The notes under the pieces were generated by a model. The model worked only from the letters and a program-made list of their open reading frames with translations, was not told the origin of the DNA and made no database searches. From Halichondria panicea (Eukaryota > Porifera > Demospongiae > Suberitida > Halichondriidae), in NCBI RefSeq assembly GCF_963675165.1, contig NC_087385.1:4512412-4576411 (forward strand): a stretch of DNA of 64,000 nucleotides. The letters run 5' to 3'. A program made the position numbers and the translations under genes. Of this stretch, positions 37,466 to 48,125 are shown piece by piece. Position 1 is the stretch's first letter. The number at the start of each line of letters is the position of its first letter.

Positions 37466-39470
37466 TTTTTTATTTTTTATTTTTTTTTTAATAAAGAACA
37501 TGTAGGGTAATGTGTACAGGGAAGGACTTCTATGTAGACAAAATAAAAGGTGGATGGTACAGAAATTAAAGGTACATACAAAGTTTCAGTTTATTGGTGG
37601 AGGTGGGCCTCCGAGATCACCAGGTCGATAGCCCCAGATCTAAAGGGGTGTTCACTTGACGATCTGGATCCTCTAATGGCTTGGATAGATGAGCGAAGGA
37701 GGGAAAAGGTTAGTCTGCAACGGAGCCAGCATAGTGTGCTGCTATACGATTGGTCCCATTTAGATGATAACATAGAGGCGAGCCTCTTGTAGAAGGTAGT
37801 TGCTTCACGAGCTAGGCCTCTTGTTGCAGAGAGGACTAGTGGGGAAAAGGATGCCTGTTCAATGTCTAGAATTCTTTGTTCATAGGCCCTTTTTCTTTAT
37901 TTGCTCATGCTTGCGATAGACTGTTTGAGAGTCTGTGTGTCTGTTGGATGCAGCGTGTGGGTTAAATACCCTAACATCAAAATAGGTTCTTTCAAAGGAG
38001 CCACCCCATACTCCATTGGCTGCAATGTCTAGGCGTGCACCTGGTTGTATATTGGCACTTGCTCCTGCTAGGTTCTCCCCCGTAACCGGTAACAGTTCAG
38101 GTTCGGTGCACACGTTGTTGCAGACCTCACTAAGAAGATCTGCAGTCAAGTCTCTTATCTCGTTATGCCGAATAGACGGAAAACCGCCCTTCACACAAGA
38201 GAGAGTGTGACGGTGAAGGAATAACCACAGGCACATTTCGAGGGTAGCTTGTTTGGGGTACAACCATAACGCAGAGATAGAGCGTCTCTAAAGGCTTGTT
38301 TATGAAGGGTGAAACCATGGGTTTTGAGCGGTAGGGTGGTTAGCCATGACGATTCTTTAGACAGATTAACAGATCTTCTCATGTCGGTAGAAAGTAGTGG
38401 CGTCAGTGTATTGATGTCGTTCTTGGTTCTCTCTCTGTTTTGCTGGCCTACGGTAGATTTGGCCATTAGTGACTCCGAGATAATCTCCTGCCCATAGTGT
38501 GTGTCTTGTTTGATGATATGAATACAGAGGGCAGATGTGACGTATCGAGAGGCATTGTAATCATGAGTAGCCTGTTTAAATGGTATACGGATACCTAATC
38601 TACCTTCCCTTGCTGGAAGGGCAAAGAGTGTACATTCAGTATCATTTGGTGGAGGAGTACCGGTGAGAGAAGGGATTAGGTACTTACGCAGTGCTTCGTC
38701 CAGCGGTGTCAGTACTTGACTCATGATCCTGTTTGGTGTTGTGCGACACATATAGGTCCATTTGCTTGATAATCCATGGTTTAATGCAGAGTAGGCAGTT
38801 GGGTAGTGGCAATATCTGCAAGGTTTGTCACGAGTGCGAACCAGCTGGCAACTTTAGACTCAGCGAAGGTCTCCATGTACCCTGGGGAGCCAATGGGTGA
38901 TCCTAGGTAAGGTCTTTCATCCGGAGTGACGTTCACACCAGTCTGGTGGAAGGTAGTGGACCCAATGGCGTGGAATCCCTCCTTAGTAACCAACCATGTC
39001 TTCTGAGGGTTCAGGTAGTACCTAAAGGCTGGGCCTTTTTTGGTTAAGGTGTCCCACCACTCACGTAGGTCCGATATTTTCCCCGCAGCTGCAGCGCTTG
39101 GGTGGTTTTACTGTTTGAGAGTTTTTTGATGAGGGGAATGCTGGCCAGAGCATACATAGGCATGGCAAGGGGGTCACCTTGTGTGGTGCCTTCTTGGGAG
39201 AGTAAGCAGTCTCCATCAACGTATAGATCTGTGGGCTCTCTGTAGGTACGTATTGATGAGGATGGTGGCCAATGCCGGGCAAAGTCTGCGTATATTGTGG
39301 AGGGCCACTTTGCGGTTCAGCGAGTTAAATGCGTTGGTAGCATCTGCTAGGAGAATGGCTTCATTGTCATCTGAATCAAGGCACCTTCTAGCTGCGTGTA
39401 CAGCGGCTTCTATGCCCTCCAACTGCCTTCCACAGAGTTGATACAGCCTGACACTTCTCTTGGATGTCAG
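37466..39470 (-). mobile_element. Dead retroelement with RT and RLE-like domain
   Basis: Broken minus-strand frames read as one retroelement protein. RT palm: LLADATNAFNSLNRKVALHN near 39350; TQGDPLAMPMYA near 39150; GVNVTPDERPYLGSPIGSPG near 38930; PPNDTECTLFALPAREGRLG near 38610. C-terminal zinc-knuckle (CACG) and GGFPSIRHNEIRDLTADLL with GARLDIAANG and [10 protein letters not shown] near 38000 resemble a restriction-like endonuclease. The tract between LSNS and GKISDL that should hold YADD is deleted with a frameshift, so the copy is inactive. A poly-A-like end (minus sense) lies at 37466-37492. The 5' end is truncated. Confidence 0.8.
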
Positions 39471-39588
39471 GTTTAATTAAGGACAAGGTAGCTTTGGCAA
39501 TTATTCTTCAGACGATCCTTACCCTTTCTATGAGCTGCTTTTACTGTGCTTTTACTATATATCTAGAGGCGCTCAGCTTTTCCAACGA

Positions 39589-42500
39589 ATGGCTGTGGAT
39601 ATCAAGGGTGCTACTGTGGATAAAAGGTACTATGTAGACAAAAAGATCCAAACTGGATTCTATGGGGCCACTTGGCTATCCAAGGATCTGAGGAATGGCT
39701 CTGCTGAAGTGTGCTTGAAGGTATGTAGGCATAATCCTCGTAATAGTTATGCTTATTGATGTTGTGCACAGACTTTCTTTTATGAGAAATCTGCACAACA
39801 AGAGTTAGCAATTCTCAAAGAGATGACGTTAGGAAAGTTTCGTCATGAAAACCTCTGTACTGTGCTTCACGTCTGCGTTGACAAGGCCCCTGTGCGATCC
39901 GCCACAGGTGAGTTGTAAAATGGTACTCACAATGAATGTGACTACCCTACAACTCACTGTAGGGAAGTTGCTCACTCATTCCAGCTATGTGGTGTTTGAG
40001 TACTGCAGTGGGACGGATCTGTTCAACTTTCTTGTGACTGGACCATTTGAAAAGATCAATAGGTGATCAAATTATATCATTGCTTGTACAGTATAGCCAG
40101 TACATGTAGTTACATGCTAGAAATATATCACTTCCCTGCCCCGGCATCAATTTTGAGCTGGTCAATTTTTACATGCGTGCTCAGTGTAGTACATCACAAG
40201 ACTCATTGCTAACATTTGACCTTTGCACATAGAAAACTATGATACATCGCGCAGCTAACTAATTATGCTCTTTCACTCTGTGTCTCAACCAACAACTGGC
40301 TACCTTCGTATCTTGTAGAAACATGTCAATTTTAATTCCAGAAAATGATATCCAGGGTGTCATATAGGATTTTGAGGGCACACAGAGTGTGTTGCCGGCT
40401 ATGGAAATCCAGGGGCATGCCCCCCTGGAAATTTTTTGTTGATTAGGTGGTCTTAGGTGAATTCTGGTGGATTTTGGGGATTGCCTTTGCATTCTCAGTC
40501 GTACAACTAGTACCTGAATGCAAATTTTAGGGAGGGATATCCCCCCCTTAACCCCCTTGTATGACACCCGTATATCATAACTACTTGACCACAATTTCTG
40601 GTACCGCCTACATGCTCTGTAGATTGCAGAGGGAGTGAGAAACAAGTACTGTTATAGCGGGTAAATTTGGCAATTGAATTATTATTGGTGATTTTTAATT
40701 TGACGATATGCTGCATAGCGATCTCGTGCGATGTACTGGGACGCTAAAACACTGGTAATTTAAATTTTGGTGACCCTCCCTTGATTTACCAAATCGTCAA
40801 AATTAATTCGTCCCCACCAATACGATAATTGATTTGGAGTGGCCTAAATAACTATTTTCATCTTTTGTTATCAGAGTGAGTGGTTTTCCTGAGCCACTGG
40901 CCCAGCATTACTTCACCCAGACCCTGCTGGCGGTGGCCTACCTCCACGAAAGAGGCGTGTTTCACAGAGACATAAAACCAGAAAACTGCGTTCTCGATGG
41001 AAACTTCAACCTCAAACTGACTGACTTTGGAACAAACAAAGTAAGTCATGCAGCAGCCATCTAGCTTACTTTGCCAATAAATCACCTTGCATGCACTCGA
41101 TATATACTTGCTGTACCTAGGTACCACTGTAGTGACATTTTTGTAAGCCAGGTATGTAATTCTGACTATTGCTGCAGATACTGACAGAGTCAGGTGACCC
41201 AGCTCAGGTGCTGCGTACAGCCACTAAGGGGATTGGCACTGACTCATATCGTGCTCCTGAGGTGAACGGGGTCAATGGGTACGACCCCTCACTGGCCGAT
41301 GTATGGTCTCTGGGAGTCACTCTTTTCTTTATGGTTAGTGGATATAAGTTTGTTATTTTTCAGCTATTAAATCACACAACTTTTCTACATGACACACGCA
41401 CACGGTCAGGTGGGTATAGAAGAGATGGTGGCTAAGGTGAGCAGCCTGGATCCATACACAAGACAGATGGTGGCTCCTCTAGGTATCGTGTTCCCCTTCC
41501 CACTGCACTGCTCTAAACTTGACTGTTTTATGAATGCAGCACTAGTTGACAAAGGTACAATGGATGATAAGTACTAAGTTTTTATAGAGAGTATCCTAGT
41601 TGCTCGAGTTTTGGTCGCTTAATTTTCGCTTTGAAAACAATACCCATTTGAGAAGACACTACCCTTTTTTTCTAAAACTAAAAAATTGATTCTGTAGCCC
41701 AAAAGCAATCATTAACATATCGTAGCACTACCAAACAGCAACTAAATACATGTTTTGAAATTAGAGGTTTCTAAGATACCTTTGAGAGCATTCCATTTCA
41801 AAATTAAAGTGTTAACCATATAGATTTTGGTAGAATAAGCTCTCTGTATACTTAGTGGTCCGTACGTCCAGCTCCCCGTAACGAACAGTTCTGGACAGAG
41901 TGGGATGACCTCTATCGCAAGTTCTCCCCACGATTGGTGAATCTGTTCAATCGTGTGTTTCATCTCCAGCCGACCAATAGGATCACAATCAGAGAGCTTG
42001 CCCAACACTCCTGGGTGTCCAAGTCAAGCAGACTACACCCTAAGGAGATTCTCATACAAATGCGTGATAGGTGAAGTCAGATATGGCATACCCATTAATT
42101 CACTCACTGTCCATTACCAGTACCTTAGTGTGATTGCACACATGTTAATACACCTTGCACATGACACATACACAGGTGTCCCAGTAGTGTGTCCCTTTCG
42201 CAGCAGCCCTCTCCAAGAGTACAGGCTACTAAGACACTTGGCGGAGTCGATCAGGCCTCTCTCCGCTCTGCCCTCAGTTCGTCAGAGGTGCCAAACTACC
42301 TCACTGACTCAGAGCTGTGGATGTACTCTGAGACACTCTACCAACTGGAGGAGACACAACTCAGCATTGTCCTAGAATCAGCTGACATTCAAGAGTTCAT
42401 CCTTGACATCAGCTTTTGTCGAAAAGTATTGACAACCATTCTTACTGAGCCTCAAGTCCACGAACACAGGTAAAGGGTGCTGCCAGCTCCTCAGCAAAAA

Positions 42501-43913
42501 GTAGTACACGTGATCGTATCTAACCTCCTCTGGTACTCTGCTCTGGTACAAACTAATAGTACTTGTATTCTAAACAAAGTATAATAATTGAGTTCAATTT
42601 TGCTTACACTGGACTCCACTGTCTTTCCACCAGATCAATAGGTTCCCTGCATGGAGGGTGGGTGGTGAACTACCTGTCTGCCATCGGGTTCCTGCCCCAA
42701 GGATCTGTACTCTATCTACCCCAGGACCGCCTAAACCTGCCTCTCATATCAGCAGCGACCATGATTTTGGATGGCCTGGAAACTGCTGTATTTAAAAGTG
42801 CTCTGGAAATCGATTGGTGTGTGTGTGTGTGTGCGTGTGTGCGTGTGTGCGTGCGTGCGTGCGTGTGTTTACCAGCTCAAGTTGACATGATCAATTTATT
42901 GTTTGTTTTTGTTCCAGTATGGACGACGAGGAAACACCTACTGATCTCTCTGTTGCCGGGTCATTGCCAGGAGATGCATTATTACAGTCAGTAGTTACTC
43001 TAAAAGCTTTTACTTTTTACCAAATTCTTAATGATCTCTATGCATGTTCTCACAATCAACCTCTTTTTGATACCAGGTTTACAGGGTTCTCGTTCAATAA
43101 TGACAGCGGGTTCCCCACACCGCCATACAGTCAGTCGGAACAGTCAACTGACCACGTACCACTACCACCCAGACCAGCTGGAATTCTCAGGAGATTCTCC
43201 TCTGAACCTAACTTTGCCTACATACACAACATGCCCATGGACATTGCATCCAGTATAGCTGGCTCTATCCCTCAAGGTTTGTAATTTTAGCCATTTCACA
43301 TTCGTATTTGTAAGTCGATCATGGAAGTTTGGCTAGGCCCTATCACAGAATAACATTTATGCTAAGATCAATAATTGGTATACCCAATAAAATTTGGGGT
43401 AATAAAATTATAGAATTTTGCTCTTGTAGCACAGAATTCAAAGGAAAACTATGCTAATGAAAGCATCGCAGGTGCTGATGCCTCGGTGGAGATGCCAAAG
43501 CTACATAACATAAAGCTACTTTTTATTCAGTCCAATTCATGCATGCAAACTCAAAGAGTGGGTAATGATCAACCATGAATGTTGTTACAAACGATCGATG
43601 CCAAAAGTTCAAGTCTAAAATTAATGGCTGCCGTCTGCAGAGCCTTGCAGCTCTCTTCTCACTCATGCAGCTACCAATAGCTAGCGTTCTAGTGCAGAGC
43701 TAACTACTAAGTAGAGTAGCAACACTCGGTAAACAAGTTTGGCTACGTGCTCTTCTGAAAAGGCTGCAATGGCATTCCAAGTAAGCAAACTAGGCATAAC
43801 TCGAGAACGAAGCATTATTTTGCAAATCCACGAATTAAAGTCCAAGTAAACATGACTAGAAGCCTATAGAAACTCTTACTTGCACTTGATTCATCCTTGA
43901 GCAGCTGTAGCAG

Positions 43914-43954
<41 letters not shown>

Positions 43955-46900
43955 AGAAACACACTACCGTATACCTCGCTTGCGCATGCGCACCGAGGCA
44001 TAACAAATGCCATAGACTATTGGAATGCAATGTTGCTCAAATTTGAGCAAGCAACAATCTGATTCAGTACTTTCCACAATGACGCCACAAACAGTTAAAA
44101 TTATTTGCCTTTCAAAAAGTGTAACACGACTAGGATCTAACAACTGTAGTAACCACAGACCAATTCTGTGGTTGGACTGTTGGGTAGTTAGAGCACAGCT
44201 GGAGCAGTTAGAGCAGCAAGTTAGAGCATTAGTACAACCAGTAGGTTGCACATAGGATTGACAGTGCAGTAGTGTGTGTTTTCAATTATTGCACAAATTT
44301 TGACTCGTGTTTAAACTGCTCTATTTCTGCAGGGAAAAGCCACAGCAAGAAATGGACTGGATAGATAGCCTTTTATCTGTCTAAATGTGTGATACTATAC
44401 CACACTTACGTCACCACAAATTGATCTCATTGGTCAACAGCTGTAGGATATATAGAATATTAGCATACAGCCCCAGGCATGCACAGTTTTTCAAGCTGTT
44501 TTTTTGTTTTTTCATTTGTTCAAGAAAGTAAGCAAAGAGAAAAGAGCCATGCTTGACGGTACTAAGACTCAAAGCGACGGCAGAAACACGGAAGGTGCTC
44601 TCCAATAAGATGGCTAAGCTTCCATGGGTCCATGGGCGCGGTTTAGATACATTTTATTCAAGAAGAGCTTGCGACTCCAGTAAGGGACGTTGAATGGTCA
44701 ACGCTTGGACCAAGGAAGCTCTTGAGCATCTGTAGGAGTCAACATGTTGCTCATGTAGCTCTTTAACGGCTGCAAAATCCGGCATAGTCTTGTTCTTTTT
44801 TGCAGTCTGCATCGTGATTGAATTGTTGCTAGGGGGAGGTCCTTTTATAGTGCTGCGGTCACGTGGTATAAGTCAGATATGCCACACCTACTCGGAGGAT
44901 ATGCACCCTATATATCCTCCTCTTAGGTGTGGTATATCCTATACATATTTGAAAAATTGCACTATTTTCATATTTCACCGTGTTTCGTCTGACTGACTAA
45001 GTAAGTTAGTAACTTTCTTGAAAAGCATTTCCTCCTTGTACAGACATGTTCAGATACAGCCTCTAGTCGACTAGAACCCGGACCATGGGCGTTTTTCTCA
45101 GAATTTCTTTTGCTTCCAAGAAGCAAATGACCTCTCAGGCTCCACTTTTCTTACCTACGCAATTCCGCCATCTTTAAATAACTGCCACAGCAACGCACAT
45201 GGCAACTTATGAGATGGGCGTGGCTTTGACATCGATAACACAAAACCTCCTTTCTTCAGCTCAGCTCTCCATTCTCTCACTTTAGGTATGCTATTTATGC
45301 TAAACGTATGCACTGACTGGATATACCATAGCCATAGACTTCCATGCTTTTGCACTTGGAAGTATATCTATAGTATAGTACAGTATAAACATGGCTGCCA
45401 TATTATCACATAGATAATGAATAAAATATTATTATTCCAGTACTGTCTTCTCTTCTTGAACTTCTCTTGCTTCTTGATGTTCCTCTTGAAGTTCTTAGGT
45501 ATTTCACTTTCGTTATGGAGGAGTATAATAATTATACTTCTGTCCAACGACCACTTTTATAATTATATTATCTTAAGATTACAGGACGATAACAAATTAA
45601 TCAACGTCACATTAATTCTATCTTATCAATAATGTACTACTGTATGAAAAAAGAAAGGGAATCAAAACTAAAAAACATTTGCAATGTAAACGTTGCTAGG
45701 GTTGCCAGGAAAAGAAAAGCGCGAAAATGCGAAGAAACAAGAAATTCGGCGAGTGTATAACTCCAATCTGTTACAACGTCATTCACATGTACAGTCGAGT
45801 GGCCTACTGTACTGTTGATAAGGAATTTAGAATCAAAATACAGGTTGAGTAAAATGCACAGTCATTGCACTAAATAAGAATTCACCTTTGGACAGTGAAA
45901 CTATTATTACTTGCAATGTGAAAGGATTGGCCAGGAAAAGTACCAAAACAAGTATAGCTTAAATTTCTTGAAACAGTACATGTGAATGACGTTGTAACGG
46001 ATTGGAGTTATGCACTCGCCGAATTTCTTGTTTCTTCGCTTTTTCGCGCTTTTCTTTTCCTGGCAATCCTAGCAACGTTCACATTGCAAATGTTTTTTAG
46101 TTTGATAGATAAAGGAGAGAGAGATTGGAAACGGAAGTCAAAACGTCTACTTTATTCCAGGGGGTGTGGCTTAATTCAGAAATTATCCACATTGCCAGCC
46201 CAAACGTGGGAAAACAAGCTTTATTTAAAAGCAAATCCAGACCCTTCCAAACCTTCCCAAAGCTTCGATACAATGCCCCTCCATGGTAGGCATAACTTAG
46301 AAATGACAAAAAAATTTAGATTGTTGTGAAGTTGCTAGAGGGGGATCAAGTCTAATATAGCTAGAGCTGTCTAACTAAGTAGTGTGCTGTGTCTTATATG
46401 GTCTCAAGTATTGTGGAAGTGCAAGCAGCAGAACTCTTACATTGACAGTAAGACAATCGTTTGTCTATGGTTTGTCTTTTTGGCCATTTTTTCCAACGTT
46501 AAAACAGCAGCGTCGATTAAACCGCATTGGCAACGTGGTTGTTCATTTGAACTTTTGCTTGGCCAATAATATCCATAGAGCACTCGCAACAGTGCATTAA
46601 CTAGTATTTATTACTAGAATGTTTTGCGAGCATCAAACATAATGATGCGAACTTGAAATACTTTGCAAAAATGAAATCACGAAACCTAAAACTAGTACTG
46701 GTGACAGAACACAATAGGTTAGATCGCAACGGGTCAATGCTGATTTAGTTGATTTGCAGATTTGCAAAGGTTTTTCACCAGCAAAATATTCTAGTAATAA
46801 TTAGGCCAGTGTTCGTCAATGTCTTGTTTCTGGTTTGGAAATCACCTTACCACTAGTGAGGTAGGGAGGTTATCATTATTTATTATTGTGACATCACTTC

Positions 46901-48001
46901 CTGTAAAACCCCATTTCCTGCTAATTAAAATAACCACACTGGATATACAATAAAACCACAAATATGAAAAAGGAAAATCTTACCTAATCTATGCTGCAAT
47001 CTATGCTATTTATCATGTGACACACCCACAAGTAGGTGTGGCTAATGAAAATAATGGAGTGATGTCATAATAATGAGTTTTTTGATGAGGCAGTGAAATT
47101 TGAGGAGGGAGGTAACCAGAAACAAGACATTGATTAACATTGGCCTTATGGTATTCAGTTGTTATTCAGTAGATCTTACGTGTCTACCTCACACACTCCA
47201 CATGAATACTTCTCACACAGATGAGTCGTCACAAGACAGTATGGCGTGGAGTGCACAGAGCTCACAAGAAGAGTGCCCTGAGGATTTTTTGACCCCTAAC
47301 AGAACTGACTACAGCCATTGTCACCATCTACTTCCCTTGGGCGTGGCAATAAATACCAGTAAACCACGGCAATACAAGTGAGTTGCATAATAATATTGTT
47401 GATTTAAAAGTGCTGGATAAGTCCTAACAGTATGCACACGTCTTTTTATACATGGTATACAGTTACATATAATGTATAGTTTTAGCTATCTTAATATTCT
47501 CTCTGCTACATAATTATAGGGCAGCTGCTTTGTTCTGCAAGCTCTCTGGTCTGCTGACTAGCTATGGGCTCTATCAGGTGGTACTTAACGAGCAGCTGGC
47601 CCTCTACTGTCGAGGCAGTGCTGCCAACTTTTCTGCCAGAGTGGTTCTTATAGACCTTGCTACTGGACAGGGTAAGCACTGTGTTGTGTACTGTGTATAA
47701 GTTTGTATGTGAGGATGCAACTACATGTACAGTCATGATGTATACATTGAATCACAAGTCATTGTCTTTGGGCATTTTTGGTGATGGATGATCATGACAT
47801 GTATTGGGGTATTTGTTCAGTATCATCTATGCATGCATATCAGGACCATTGGTCCTCAGTGAATGCATGTGTTGAGCCTTAATAAAATTTTGTTTGTGTT
47901 CATCTGCAGTGGGCATCTCTTGCTGGTGTTTCACAGGACGAGATGAGTGGATGGCTATTCTGACAAGAGTTAGCAGCGACATGACCCCTAGCAACAAATA
48001 A
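39589..48001 (+). CDS. Ser/Thr protein kinase (CAMK-like) with KA1-like C-terminus
   Basis: Exons: 39589-39720, 39772-39907, 39963-40062, 40875-41040, 41178-41333, 41410-41482, 41540-41574 (uncertain), 41856-42070, 42176-42469, 42634-42816, 42918-42986, 43077-43276, 47221-47377, 47520-47671, 47910-48001; about 719 codons if exon 7 ends at 41574. Kinase motifs: TGFYGATWL loop (first Gly of GxGxxG absent), VCLKTFF lysine, [41 protein letters not shown]. All catalytic residues except the degenerate loop are kept. The linker includes RRFSSEPNF. The end ([10 protein letters not shown] then [14 protein letters not shown]) resembles a KA1 domain as in CHK1. Exon 7 lacks a GT donor. I cannot name an orthologue. 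Confidence 0.75.
40355..40569. mobile_element. Small MITE in a kinase intron
   Basis: About 215 bp bounded by GGGTGTCATATAGG and, inverted, GGGTGTCATACAAGG. The interior has no coding capacity. It lies in the intron 40063-40874, the rest of which shows no other feature. Confidence 0.6.
42817..42866 (+). repeat. GT-rich microsatellite starting at a kinase splice donor
   Basis: GT/GC dinucleotide repeats begin exactly at the exon end (GATTG then GTGTGTG), so the donor itself is part of the repeat. Several GT positions could serve as donor; only phase 2 ones keep the frame. Confidence 0.85.
43916..43949. repeat. CA microsatellite
   Basis: About 16 CA units in the large kinase intron. Confidence 0.95.
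44881..44935. repeat. Palindromic element, copy 1
   Basis: CCACACCTACTCGGAGGATAT is mirrored by TATCCTCCTCTTAGGTGTGG, with the flank ATATCCTATAC. The same arms recur at 56664-56813, so this is a dispersed repeat family. Confidence 0.7.
45661..46106. mobile_element. Foldback element with about 130-bp inverted arms
   Basis: The arm at 45661-45792 is inverted at 45977-46106 (about 95% identical by eye), enclosing about 185 bp of unique sequence. Shared landmarks are TTTGCAATGT and TCATTCACATGTAC. No coding capacity. Confidence 0.85.
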
Positions 48002-48125
48002 ACTATAATTGTGGTATAGCACTACCTGGTACACATGCGGTTATTGTTCATTCATTTTTGTACATGGTTCAAAGTTTGAATTTTTTTGTCATGAAATCAG
48101 ATAATCAGCTGAATTTTTCATAAAA

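Larger units (their letters stand above)
43277..47220 (+). other. 3.9-kb kinase intron filled with repeats
   Basis: Phase matches exactly between the exon ending at 43276 (one base carried) and the exon starting at 47221. Between them I see a CA microsatellite, a palindromic element, a 130-bp-arm foldback element and AT-rich sequence without coding signal. Every other intron of this gene is under 0.9 kb. Confidence 0.6.

Noticed and set aside
43430-43578. Alternative terminal exon of the kinase ending in TGA
   Set aside because: In phase, but its encoded tail looks non-coding; the exon at 47221 joins in the same phase and leads to a conserved-looking domain. A minor isoform remains possible.
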